Part shown: piece by piece, positions 1-14,121 of the stretch
How the letters are laid out: every line of letters starts with the position of its first letter
Position numbering within the stretch: position 1 is the first letter of the stretch
Source: Pisolithus tinctorius
Taxonomy: Eukaryota; Basidiomycota; Agaricomycetes; Boletales; Pisolithaceae
Assembly (NCBI GenBank): GCA_024663395.1
Contig: JANFAH010000038.1
Coordinates: forward strand, 558,001 to 622,000
Length of the DNA stretch: 64,000 nt
Direction of reading: 5' to 3'
The notes under the pieces: generated by a model
Told to the model about the DNA's origin: nothing
Database searches by the model: none
Seen by the model: only the letters and a program-made list of their open reading frames with translations
Translations under genes and position numbers: made by a program

Positions 1-3000
1 ACGTTTCCCATTCCGCTTCAGAACGCGCACCCTAACCGCCGCTGATGCCACGCCCAGAGGCTCGCACGGTTATCTACTGACTGACATTCATATACTCTCG
101 AATCCAGTGCCCACAGTCACCCATATGCACATATCCTCTGATGTTGTTCCCATGATTTCGGTATTGCTAGAGATAGCGCCATGTATTGACTGCTAGTTAC
201 GTCTTGCATCCTCCCGCCGAGAACGGCAAAATCACCTTCTTTTGGGTGCGTAGGCATTGCCCAGTGAGACCTTTTCGTTGTATGACAATCACTCGGTATA
301 GCTGACCAAATACAGGCACCTTCGACGTCGCTGTCAAGGCGTGACGACGTGGTATAAATGGGGCATGACGCGGGCTATTCTTGCGCCGTCAACCTACGTG
401 CCAATATCTTATCCGTGTCCCATTCCCGTCATTGGAACATAATCAGAAATCAGTAGTGTGCGTAATATGGTGCTGATACGCTATTCTGGGCCCACGCCTA
501 GCCCCGCATTCCCACCGTGCCATCAACGCAAGCTTCCAGAAGTCGAGGTGAGTGCAATTCAATCATCTGCCAAGAGGTGGCTAGTTGACAGGCCTTGCTC
601 ATCCACCTGATCATCATGCTGGCAACGACCTATTGAGATGTCCGCGACGCGTGATACATTCAATTCCGAAAACTCCCTATTCATTCATTTTCCCAGGTTC
701 CGTGGCTATCACCTAGTAAGCCATTTACCAGTTTAGCATAAACCGCGCACATCCAGATCCGGCGTCACACAAAGCTTCTCGTGCTTGACAGGGCTGCGAA
801 CCACTGAGGAGTTTGCCATCGCTTCTTCTGTTTGGTAGGATGCCACGTGTGTACCCCAGACACTGGACCTGTGCTTCTGAGTGGATTCTTGTACCCGCAT
901 AGGTTCCTTCTTCTTCCCCGCTTGATGTTTATTTTCTGCGTCACTTGAACATGCACACATGAGGTCCACATCACACCGTTCTTTGCCATCGTCACGTTCT
1001 GTCCGGAAGTTTCCCCACCTTCCTTTCTCGACAACTCTTCTCTCGAGTATATCTCGTACCTTGCCCTGAGTCGTCTCGCTTTCCCCTTCTTGTCTCCTCT
1101 CTCTTTGGCATGCGTATTTGTCCGCCTTTAAATTAAATCCGGCCTCGCCTATCCCGTTTTTGGCCGGCTACACATTCAACAACTTGCGGTGGGTCAGTAT
1201 TCCGAGCTGCGTGGTGCATGCTCAAAGGATTCGTACAAATTCTCAACAGGAAATTCATTCCCTTGAAACGCAACTCGAAAACCACGTTTGGAGGTGTCCA
1301 ACCCAAACCCATCGGAGTGTGCAACACGTGACCATGCCCCCGCATCGACTCGTGACTGATTCCGTCAACTCCCTCGCATTTTGGTCTCCTTGATCATGGG
1401 TCATGAGCACTTCGAGTACAGTCCCCGACCCGATACGCGAATCCGCGTATGGCAGACACGAGGTACGCGCATACTGCGGGTGTACGAATAAGCCCACCTT
1501 TCTCATCTGCCTGAACCTCCCACGGAAACAGAGTTTAGATTTGGCAAATAACACAGGGCATTGCCCAACCCAACGTCCATTATGACAACTATGCTGTGAT
1601 AATGCCACACGTGATGCGGATATTGCCTTCTGTGCTTCGCCTCACACCCATCAACTTCCTCATACACGGGTCGGAAACGGGTCAGAGGTAAAAGCCGAGT
1701 CGACTATGTACATTTAGTAATCGCAGACCTGTGACTAAGAAATTTGAAGTTAAAGACAGCTCGGGAAACCTAGGGACCAATGAACGAGACGACGGTTCCG
1801 CCGAAAAGTCAAATCACTAAAGCCTCATCATCCCCGGATCCTGTATCACCCCGTCTTTCAAACTCTTTCCCCTCCCGGATCGCGGGGTATACGTGTGTAT
1901 GTATACACCGCATGACGATAATCTTCCTTGATCAAGTTTGACGTGTGCGATTGCAGGTGATATGAATGGTGGCACCGCGGATAGTGAATGGAATTTGGGC
2001 CCCGGATAGTCTCACAACGTGCTAGTACCCGGGTGATCGAATGAAACGTGAGGGGGTCAATGAGTCAATTCCTTTGATAGTAAGGGTGACCTATCCAACA
2101 AGTCGACGCTGTGGCCGCCGATTCACCGAGTCGACGTTGTATAGTATTTTGAATATTGTCACAGGAATCATCGGTGTCACCCCTCAGTCGTTCAATCAAC
2201 TTAGCATCTTCAGAGGCGTTTCTCCCAGGTCATATGAGTCTCGCTCTCTAACTCCCCGTCGGTCACGCGAGAGAAGTGTCTGGCCGCATGCCCCCAGAAA
2301 CCCAAATGCGAAACCCACATTGAGACCTCAAGGCCCCATCGATCATCCTCGCCTGGTTATGTAATTTATCGTTGAATCGGTGTAAGTATGACAACGAGGT
2401 GCGTACTGGCCATGTCCGATAAACAGTGATGAGGTTACGTGACACCGGACCAGGTGCGAGATAAAGACGGTGTTGTCTGTCCGGTCGGTCGCCGCATTCT
2501 ACACACTTCTAGCTGACTTTCTCGAAGCTTGCTTCTCTTCTGTGACCTGTCAGACATGTAGTCGGACTTAAAACACATACTCTGCATGCCACACTCACAC
2601 ATTATCGTCTGAATGAAAAGCCTGGGTCGAATCCGTGCCACCAACGTTCAATGAAAACCGTTCGTTTGGGGGATAAGCTCTTTCGTTGCGACTCAGAGTG
2701 TCCAACTCAATCAGAATCAGACCCGAACCCCCCGCGTATGCTTGTTTCAACTTGAACGTAGCACCCTCCCTTACCATTCCTGCGTCGTTATCACGTCCAA
2801 ACAAAAAGATGATGCTGTGATAGTACCATGATCAGTGAGTGACCCGACGGCTCCGTTGAAAACTTCAAATCACTAAAGCCTCGTCATCTCCGCATGCCGT
2901 ATCGTCTGGTCTTTCTTGCACGTGTATTACATGTAACATGTGGCCACCCGCATGGACAATGATCTCGCATGATCATGTTTGGCCGAAATTTTTCAAGGGA

Positions 3001-4443
3001 TACGAATTATGGAATCACTGATAGTGTGATGGAATCCGGAACGTGTCGGTGTCCATGTGACTGCACGAAACACGGGGGCGCGTTGGTCTGTGTGGCCATA
3101 CAAACACCATCTCAATAAGTGGCATCATGCTGTATGGCATACGAAAGTTATGAAACTGAGTGTCTCACTGTGGTGCTACACATGGTCAGCTGTCCCACTG
3201 TCATAGCCCCTGTTTCCGGAAGGGTCGTCTCACACCATCATTCTAATTGTGTTCAGTCTACTGTTCAAATGCAGAAGTGGGGGGGTAACTCGCCGAATTT
3301 CGAATTGAGAAATGGAAGTCAAGTGAACACGCATGAGTTCCACCTCTCCCACACTCAGCTCCCCTGACTTCGTTAACTTGCAGCCATCATCAAACTTTCA
3401 TGTAACCCTCCGATCCGAGCCTTTGCACACTTGACTGAAACCTTGTTTGACATTAAATCCAATTCCCAAGAGGTGTCATTATCTATGCGATCGCATGACT
3501 AACGTCACTAGTAAACCCCACCCGATGAGTGCTATGTAGCACTTGAGCTCTGTTGCAGGAATCACAGCAGTCTCCTCTGTTGTGCAACGGTCTGATAAGA
3601 TGTCCCGTCAGCGGTGCGTTTCAGGTATCTCCTTTGGTCATCCCAGTAGTGCAGGCGCAGGGCCTGCGCCGCTCTGATCATCACCCCAACCCTAAATTGA
3701 TCGCGTAACTCGTCAAATTTCGAATTCGGAGTGCAAAGGTGACGTTGGAACAAGCGAAAATCTACTCATTTCGCCTCTTACTTTGAACTGATTCCCTAAG
3801 CCCTCAGTAACATAATGGTCAGATTTCACGAACCCCCCACATCAGCCTATGCACATCGATCTCACGCAATTCTGCAGTACAGCCTACGACAAATAACAAC
3901 GCCAACGAAGGTTACATCATCCGGTCCAAGGACAAGAATGTCCATCTGTTCCTGACACTCCTCACCCACGGGTCTGTATGCTGTGGCGCTTAAAATACAG
4001 CTTCCTATACATGTCACGGTAACTCATTTCCGTCCAAGTGAACAAACTTCTCTTGCCGATGGTCCCCGCGGATAGCTTTTAAGAAGCACCTGTGCTAGTA
4101 CAGGCACGTTGGCGGGTTTGTTTAAGAGAACGGCGACGGCGGCATCGGCCAACTAACAGAGCACTAACTCCTTTGAATTGTGATCTGAACATGACCTTCC
4201 TTCTTCCCTAGCGTCTCCTTATTAGTACCTACTTGGACCATCGCTCCGGTTTCGTTGGTTCTCCAAACCAGAATCCACCACATAATGCTGATCTTCGAGT
4301 GGAGAGACGAGATGTTTATTACAATTAACTCAGTTTGCGCTCCCCCACCAAACGACCCGGCGACCTGCCAAATAACCTATCATAATCGTCCGGCTTTCTG
4401 GTAACCCACGCCAGCAATCCAGTCCAAACTTACCTTACCCAGG
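1..4443. other. Gene-poor stretch with diverged repeats
   Basis: I find no gene that I can support here; open frames are short and show no recognisable domain. Two related, strongly diverged segments can be seen, at about 1780-2000 and 2830-3050. Both carry the phrase AAATCACTAAAGCCTC followed by similar order of sequence and a GATAGTG...ATGGAAT end. A further short similarity (TAACTCG.C..AATTTCGAATT) links 3285-3310 with 3705-3730. This looks like old degraded repeat DNA. Confidence 0.5.
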
Positions 4444-6254
4444 CTACACACGGTCCAGAGGGTGCCTATCTGTTTGACTAACGTACACCTCAGCGCAGCT
4501 TAAAACTCTCCTCTCCTTTTCCATCAGACTTAGACCCTGAACCTCGGAGCTTTGCTGCATATTGGGACCCCTATCACCATCATGGTCGCCCAGAGACATC
4601 GCGGTGGATGTGGGCCGCGCATACTCGGTGAGTAAAGCCCGCAGCTTTGATGCCAAGACAGGGAGATAGCCTCGTTCAGTGTTCGTATGTCCGCCTAAGG
4701 TACGTTCAGAAAGTAGTTTGTTTTTCAGGTCACATGAGTGGATGAGAAGGTCGAAAGTTCCAACGAGCGACGAGAGTTGTCCCAGCATGCACACATCCAT
4801 TCGATTCGATCGGTAAGTCAGTGTACATTCGTGTGAAAAGCCATCATATGATCCCAGTCAAACCAAAAAACTCACATAGAATAACGTATCGCCCTGCTGC
4901 GATGGCTGCTAAAACTTCGTGCTATAAAGTGCGTCTTCGTGTCAGTTCTTGAGAATCGCTTTTTCGTCATTACTTTTGACACGAGTACGCAAAGAGCGAA
5001 GAGTAGGCATCCAGGGCGGGAAAAATTGTGGAGAAGCAATCTGAACACCTACATGTGCCATCTCTCCCGTGAAGTACACATCTGCGTTGACACCAGCGAG
5101 AACTGACCCTCCGGAACCCGCACATATTGCGATGGTGCGTACTTGGCGCGGTACAAGCGGGCGTGCAAGGTCGACTGAATGGGAGAGAGGAGTAGGACAG
5201 TGCGGGGATGGGTTGCGGATATGTATGTATAGGAATCATTGCTGCATTAAAAAAAGGACACGCGTCTATAACGTCGAAACTCACCACAGCTGAGTCCAAG
5301 GTGATCTTTGATCCTTTCAACTACAACTTCAATGGCCGTCTCCCGACGTAACACAACCAATCTCCCAAGCCCACCCTCGTCTTCCTCTTTAATTGTTCCA
5401 CTTAAGAATTTCACCTCACCCGCCCGCTCAATATCATGGACTGTCCTCCCGACTGTAGATGCTTCTATGTCGACGAGAGCACTCGCCAAGAAATCGTTGA
5501 CCCCGCCTCTGACGGAATCAAGGGCGGTGTGTGGGCTATACACGCTCACGCCCGCCGCTGCCAGCTTTAGAAGTGAGGCTTGAAGCGAAGTAGCAAGCGT
5601 GAATGAAGAGAGGGGTTTGAAGATGGGTGGGTGGTAGGAAATGACAAGAGCTGTGGATGGATGAAGGGCTTCTTCTAACACGGAGGGGGTTAAGCTAGAA
5701 AAAAATCAACCGGCAAGCGCGAGATTGACATGTACGAGTATATAGAGGAAGGAAACGGAACAAATAGTAAGTCAGAAGTGTGAATAAGTTAGTTAGAAGC
5801 TGTTAGAAGGTTGAAAACCGGGAGACGCACTCGATCGTTAGAAGGACTCTGTTCGCTTCAGGACGTGCAACGGGGGACTCTAAATCAACCGGTCACCATT
5901 AGAATCAGTACGGGGACGATCGCGACTTCGCATCTTGGCATCGCATGCAGAAGCATGCGTTGCATTCGTTCGCCACCGCCTATTATGTCTTCCGCAAAGT
6001 CTGACACACGTACGCACCAAGAAGGAGCCCTACCTATGATCCAAGTCAGTGTTATTATTCAGAGAGTCTGCTGATCACTTTCGACCACAATATGGTGGCA
6101 GAAGCCCGAGGACGAGATGACCGCTCGGTGGGTGATGTGACTTAGCAGCGGTACTGACATTATCCCACTTCTCTGCCAGTCGTAATGGTGCAATTTTTTC
6201 CATCGCACGCAGCGTATATCGAGCAAGTATGGATGCAGTGGACATCGTGGACAT
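4444..6254 (-). CDS. NIF3: NIF3-family dinuclear-metal protein
   Basis: Conserved NIF3/YbgI-family protein (NGG1-interacting factor 3 type); the biochemical role of the family is poorly known. I rebuilt seven exons: 6254-6159, 6033-6018, 5879-5831, 5694-5285, 5174-5053, 4921-4876 and 4694-4444. They join in frame to a 329-residue protein. Family blocks are in the right order: LAEKWDN/VGLLLESP, NRVLLTIDLTPSVLEEAL, YHPPIF (metal-binding His), PHTALD, CAGSGGS, DVYFTGEMAHHEVLAA and CGHTNTERGYLP near the C-terminus. Exon 2 is only 16 nt and encodes VGLLL. The start chosen is the first ATG of the reading frame before RAMEKIAPLRLAEKW. No missing blocks, so the gene looks intact. Confidence is high because every junction restores a conserved block. 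Confidence 0.9.
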
Positions 6255-6378
6255 CGTCGTTGGAAGTTGTTGCCTGTGGCTGCTCCTTCAAGTCATACGG
6301 TTACATAACACGAAAAAGTGAAAACATTTCTCTTCTTTGACGTGTATGTACATAAAGTAAGTCCATACCATTTCGCTC

Positions 6379-8630
6379 TCAGCGGTTTTGTAGATCCCGA
6401 TACTGACGATCAGCAAGGAAGGGTTTCGCTGAGGCGAACAGAGATCTACAGTCACCTCTTATCAAGGCGTAATCCGCCTCGACGGCCGCCGCAAGTGTGT
6501 CTACAAAGACTACATACGGGTCTGTAGGGTAAATCATCCCATTTGTCACATAATTATGAACGTAATTTCACTACGTATTTCTCAAACAGTTGCCGTATCC
6601 CCTCTTCCTCACCATGAAGGTTTTCAAATGCTTCGGTCCTCGATGGCAAAGGTATGGTATTTGAGAAAATGTACGAGCATGAAAAGACCTCCCCGACCCA
6701 ATTCTATTTGAGAATGGGACCATATTTCGTGAAGTCTCGTTATCGTAGCTCCCTCGGTCCATTTATCGCCAATACCTTCGTCGGTGACGCTATTTTATTC
6801 GTGTGGAACGCAAACTGCCATACTGTCACCTAGTTGTCGCAGTTGGTAGTGATGCCATGCCTCTGCCCATAACAGCCAGATATCTGATAGGAAGCTGATT
6901 AGATTCGCAATAAAGCCATGGATGCGCCGTTTGCCTCGGGAGGACATTAAAAACAGGCTTTTAGGTTCGTGCGTGAGCAATGGAAGTTCATGTCTAATTC
7001 AACAGATGGCCAACGATACCAACTGCACTGCTACTACTGCAGTGGTATGCCAGGTCACTACTCGAATTCAGGCGTGTTTGGTATCATGTACGTCGGACAG
7101 GTATCGGCTACTAGGTTTTTTGAAGCTCATGCCCTGTGTCAGAAACCCTCCAAATATTGCTACGGGAAGCAACATGACATTATCCACCATGATGCCCGCT
7201 AAGGCTGTAGGTATGTCATATTTGCTTCTTAATTGCTAACAGGGTTCGTTAGTGTTCAAGCATAGGCACCATGCGGGGGTACACGGGACTAATGTCGCAA
7301 AATAACAGCATGGCAGCGGTGCCCCAAAGTGACTCAAAGGAACGTTTCTGATTCCTCGCCTCTGGTTCCGGTCGATGTCAGAATAGAAAGCTAATCTTAA
7401 AAACAAGTTCAACAGCACTGGCTGCCAGAATTGACGGATCGAGTTGTCCTGGTGGTGCCATCCCGCCTTCCGATACTACATATGTATGCCATCCTATTTC
7501 ATATGACGTTTCGAAGGGATCGACCCTTTCAGTGTCATCACTCTGCATCGAGGTTGTTTCGGTAGCAGGAAACACGTACGATATACCACAACGCCGGTCT
7601 GCTACGGTGATGCGTACAACCATTGCTGCTTTGACCCGGGTGGAACTTGAGACGCTGGTATGCACACAGTGAAGTGAGTATTTTATGGGTCACCGTCTAA
7701 CACATTGTACTCCGTTAGTATATTAGGCAGGACGACCGACGTCACATCGGAATGTGCGCATTTCTGCTTCCATTTAAATGTAAACTCAGCAGAGAACACC
7801 TGCATCTTGCAACTTCAAAAAAACACCTCCTTATCGTCTTTCTTGTCTGTCGGTTCCTCAACTTCTGTGGCTAATTTATCATTGTTGATGGGCTGACCTG
7901 TTGTCGACCCGGTTTCGGTACATTAATGCTCTCACTCTGCCGCACACTCGATGCCTTGGATACTGTAAGCGTGGATGTCTAGCTCAGCGGACGCTCCAAC
8001 ATTCTCCATAGGACTGGTCAACAAGGTGTTCCATGACTCCTTTGGTATCGTGAATAACGTTTTCCCCAAGCCGAGGAGTATTGCTGTTACCTTCCCTGTC
8101 GGGTGAGCCAGCCTTATTTGCCTTGCTTTTGTGTTTACCAGCAGTTTATCGCGCCGCCCCCCAGTGCCAACTGAGTATCATGTGGGTGCTGTCGGTCCAA
8201 GACATTCCTCCTTCGTTTACATTTTCAGGTTCACGAATCACGACGAAACGTGCGCGGGGTAACTGTATTTTCTGTTATGTTGTAACGTAACAACATCTAC
8301 ATACATTGTCGGTCCCGGTCCTAGTAGGGCCACTGCCTTGGCAAGCTCCCGGAGCGGAAGAACAGTGCCAACACTGAGTGCGCAGCTCAACAATTTGTAT
8401 TCACCCAAATGGACCGCCGGGGAAGCGCGCGGCGCACCGTAAGAAGGGCGAGACAGCGGCTGGTGAAGTCACATCCGCCCATAATGAAATTCTCGGTATG
8501 CATATACGTACGTGAGATAAATAGACACCTGTGAAGAGATAAAGGAATCGTCCCACATCGTTGCCCTCATTGTTCCCAAGTCTCGTGGTGCTATCGCTCC
8601 GTATCCTCAATACCAACAACAAACCGTCGG
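6379..8630 (-). CDS. Unidentified probable multi-exon gene
   Basis: I do not recognise this gene. Several minus-strand stretches have a coding look, with amphipathic or hydrophobic segments and no stops. They are about 8620-8530 (GNNEGNDVGRFLYLF), 8070-7930 (KESWNTLLTSPMENVGASAE), 7665-7400 (PFETSYEIGWHTYVV), 7220-7110 (NVMLLPVAIFGGFLTQGM), 6770-6620 (WTEGATITRLHEIW, GLFMLVHFLKYH) and 6540-6379 (YPTDPYVVFVDTLAAAVEAD, ending in a stop). Their order and strand suggest one gene downstream of NIF3, but I could not join the exons with confidence, and 6620-6600 looks frame-disrupted. It may be a diverged or decaying membrane-associated protein. Boundaries are approximate. Confidence 0.3.
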
Positions 8631-8821
8631 GCCTTGGTGCTTGATTCTTGTCTTCGACTGCAAATGGTGGTTAGCAAGGCGTGCGTGTTTAGCGTATTTC
8701 ACTCACAATTAGGCATTGCTGAGAAGTATTATCGAACTCCTGTTAGTTGGAAGTGTAGAGCGCACAAGGATCACGTGACACGCTGAGACATCTCGTTGTC
8801 ACTTCTTCTCCTGCTCGCGGT

Positions 8822-9854
8822 ATGCACAGTGTCATGGATCCCCCCTCCTCGGCTCCAGCAACGAACCCTTCCGAGTCCCGCGCGTTTCAAAGGTGGCTCA
8901 AAAAGGCGTCCCTCGTCACCGGTCTTGGGCTGACGCCGGAAGAACGCCAACATTATCTTGAGGAACAAAAACATGCCCGCTGCGAGAAATGGAAGACCGA
9001 GCTCCTGAACTACAGTGCGCCTGTCTCATTGTTTCCGCGTGTATGACACCTTTATCTGATTGTTTCCCCTTTGGCGCGTTTTCTCCGCTTTGGTTGGTTG
9101 ACGACGTGTCGCGAACATTGACCGGCTATGACTTATTACTTCATTGCGCCCAACGCACGGACGCACGCAGGTCCTTCTGTCGTTTTCATGCTTAAGCATC
9201 TCCGACTGTCCGGCTGTGCCGTACCACCCTCCAATATCGTGTGTGGGTCATGCGATTCCACGCGTTCCGGTGGATTTCATCCTTCTGGTGCCATTGTTTT
9301 ATGCGAAGGTCATTTCGGAAGCAAGCGACACATGCAGGATACCCTGACACACGAGCTAATACACATGTATGACCATTGCAAGTTTAACGTTGATTGGTAT
9401 AATTTGAGACACCATGCATGCAGCGAAGTGAGTGTACTCAAATCGAGCGGAAATGTGATGGAAAGATTTGATTGTCTAATGCTTTGTACAAGATTCGTGC
9501 CAATAGTCTGAGTGGGGACTGCAGGTTCATGCGTGAGGTAGGAAGAGGAAATGTGTCCCTTTCGAAACAGCACCAGGTCACTCCTCTGCATGGTTCTGAC
9601 GCGTAGAGAACTCATGCTCGCTTCTTTTTTCTTTTTTTCTTCTTTCTTTCCCTGACTAGGCATGCGTACGCCGAAGGGCTATACTGTCCGTGCGGGAGAA
9701 TCCCAAGTGCCCGGACGGGGCTGCAGCTGAACGTGCAGTGAACGAGGTCTGGGAGAGTTGTTTCAATGATACGAGGCCGTTCGATGAGGCGAGAATCTCA
9801 GCTGTCTGGATGTACGGCGGAGAGCTGATGCCAAATGCGTTCCAGATCTATTAA
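8822..9854 (+). CDS. ATP23: Mitochondrial inner-membrane protease Atp23
   Basis: Peptidase family M76 metalloprotease, which in fungi processes Atp6 and assists ATP-synthase assembly in the mitochondrial intermembrane space. Exons are 8822-9014, 9171-9427, 9493-9576, 9660-9788 and probably 9846-9854, giving 223 residues, close to the family's usual length. Visible blocks are [13 protein letters not shown], the zinc motif [10 protein letters not shown] (HExxH), [34 protein letters not shown] and [16 protein letters not shown]. An alternative start at 8834 drops four residues. The last intron (9789-9845, 57 nt) would be GC-AG; removing it gives the conserved ending DEIY. Because 57 is divisible by three and has no stop, a protein with a 19-residue insert is the alternative reading. 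Confidence 0.9.
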
Positions 9855-10205
9855 TAACACTTGGGCAGCAGACTTTCCTTGTATGGGAAGAACGAAGACA
9901 GGGGGGCAGCGGTGAGCTTGGGGAGGGAGGGGGACGCGTTCGTGCTAGAATTCAAGCGCCCAATGTTCTACTCGGTTGGTGGCGGTGGCGGCGGAGACAG
10001 TCGCCCGTATATTCTAGTGTAATACTGTTACAGGATAGGAGCCGAACGGAATGGAACATCGGGGATGGGATCATGTGAACCTCACGAGAGCCCCGTGGGA
10101 ATCTGCGCAGCTCGGCTTCGACCTATAAATTAAACGAAAAATTCTTGGGACTCGCAGGTTCATTCTCGTCCTCGTTCCTCTCTGTTCCCCCCCTCTTCCT
10201 CGACC
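9855..10205. promoter_or_regulatory. Intergenic region with TATA-like box
   Basis: This 351-base stretch holds the 3' flank of ATP23 and the 5' flank of the Kre9-like gene. A TATAAAT sequence at 10124-10130 lies about 80 bases before the start codon at 10206. Purine-rich and GGC-rich simple stretches occur near 9900-9995. I see no gene. Confidence 0.4.
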
Positions 10206-11025
10206 ATGTTCGCCCAGATTCTGTGCGGCATCTCCTCTCCTACTGGCCCCAGCTTGCTGTTGACCCATTTCTAGTGCCATTGCTCTTGCTTTGCCATTCG
10301 TTTCCGCACTTACCCTTGTGGCCCCCACGGGTGCTACGACCGGCGGATCTGTCACGTTGACCTGGCAAGCGACCTCCACAGACCCTGCGTACTTCACTTT
10401 CCAGCTGGTCAACCCTGTCTTCCACGACACGTTTGCCATCGCAAACAACGTTCAGACTTCTCTCGGCACACTTACGCTCCAGCTTCCTCAAGTCCCTGTT
10501 GAGTAAGTTTGCCTCTTGCGATTTTTTCCGTGCATAATTTTGACGTCTTTGCGTAGCACCAACTACCAGCTCGAGGCCATTAACCCAAGGTACTCCTTTC
10601 TATTTTTCCCCCCTCAGCACCCCACAGGGTTACCCTAACAACCGTCCCTCCTGTTTTGTCGTACCATAGCAACGTGAACGACGTGTACGCTACCAGCTCG
10701 ACGTTCAGTATCGGAGCTGCGACCTCTTCCTCGAACACGGCAACTGGTACGACTACCTCTGGTACTGCGACTTCGACTTCTCCCACAACGTGAGTTATTT
10801 TTAATCGCCGAATTCCACCACTGATGCCTTCCGTCTAGCGCTTCTGGCACCGTCGCATCCGTTAGCACGGCCACTACAGCTGCTTCCACCGGAGCTACCA
10901 CGACCGCATCCTCCACGACATCGCCTACCAGCTTCAACGGCGTTCCCTACAAGTTCGACTTCGCTGCAGCTCCCGTTGCCGTTGTTGTTCTTTCTGCCGT
11001 TGCTGGTGTTGCCATGCTTTTCTAA
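10206..11025 (+). CDS. Kre9/Knh1-like Ser/Thr-rich GPI-anchored protein
   Basis: Predicted secreted cell-wall protein of the Ser-Thr-rich GPI-anchored family with a Kre9/Knh1-type N-terminal beta-sandwich domain. Exons 10206-10222, 10275-10502, 10557-10589, 10670-10789 and 10839-11025 join in frame to 194 residues. The 17-nt first exon supplies the start of a signal peptide (MFAQILAIALALPFVSA), which exists only after splicing of a 52-nt intron. Then follow TGGSVTLTWQ and TNYQLEAINPSNVND (beta-sandwich, about residues 18-100) and a Ser/Thr-rich linker to about 165. The end is a hydrophobic tail ending AVVVLSAVAGVAMLF, as expected for GPI attachment. An AATAAA lies at the stop codon (11025-11030). 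Exact function is inferred from family only. Confidence 0.85.
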
Positions 11026-12047
11026 ATAAAACTCGCTGCATCTTTCCATCTTCATTCTCACCATGGATCGATAATCTGTCTTTTCTCGATAGGTTGAGAT
11101 TTCTGACTTGGTGATGGTGGAGCATGAGTAGTACTACTCTACTTTTACATAAACAGTGACTTTTGTTCTGTCATCGTCATCCTGCTCGATTTATTCACGC
11201 GCTATAGGACGTTGTCAACCTCCATGACGAACTTTTTGGACTGCATCGCATTCGTCGTTTCTCCATACTCGTAGCCATTCTTTTCTTACCGTGTTTAATG
11301 GGGACCTGGTGTTATGTGACGTTGTAGTTATCCTCGATCCATGACCATGTGGGTTGGTGGTGGTCCTTGTGTACTCATTGTTGTCTTGCTGTTTGTTAGT
11401 GTCTCCGAGTCGATGTCTTGTACATGTCTCGGTAACGCGTGGTAGGGTTCGTTTCCTTGCCCGTCGGTTCATTGCGTTTGATTTAGGCCGTGTCCTAAGT
11501 CGAATTTGACCGAAGAAGTTGGCTGGGTTATATTGTACAAATGATTGTGTGCACGTTCGGCATGTTCGGTGACCTCGTGTGGGTTTGTATCATCCGCACG
11601 TTGACGGGATTCACAGGGCGGGTATTACTCTCATGTTATGAGATGCATATGGCCGAATGTTGATAATCCCCGCTTCATTCCCGCCATCATTCACGGTGTG
11701 AGTCGCCAGTGATTTCGGCGACGCTCTCACAAACAAAATGGTGGTCGAAAGCAAGGACTCGTGTTCGCATGTTCGGCATTCGATATGATGAAAAGGGCCT
11801 GTGGATGGACAGCACGTAGAAGTGACTCGAGCAAGATTCGTAGGGTTTATGTAAAATTTTGTAACCCAGTGAAAATGCAATTGTACATGCAGGTCGATCG
11901 AGGAACAAGTGAATATGCCGCAGCTACGGAGATGTGGTAGAATCTCTCATGGATTCCATCCCACCCATACACACGCCGCGGCTCCACACAACCCACGGAG
12001 AGCACCCAAACATGTCGCGAGTGGGTGGCAGGCAACATGACAATTGA
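11026..12047. other. Intergenic, no gene recognised
   Basis: This stretch separates the Kre9-like gene from the 3' end of the ubiquitin-L40 gene. Open frames on both strands are short, overlap one another and carry no motif that I recognise. It should include the 3' untranslated regions of the two convergent genes. Confidence 0.5.
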
Positions 12048-14121
<2,074 letters not shown>

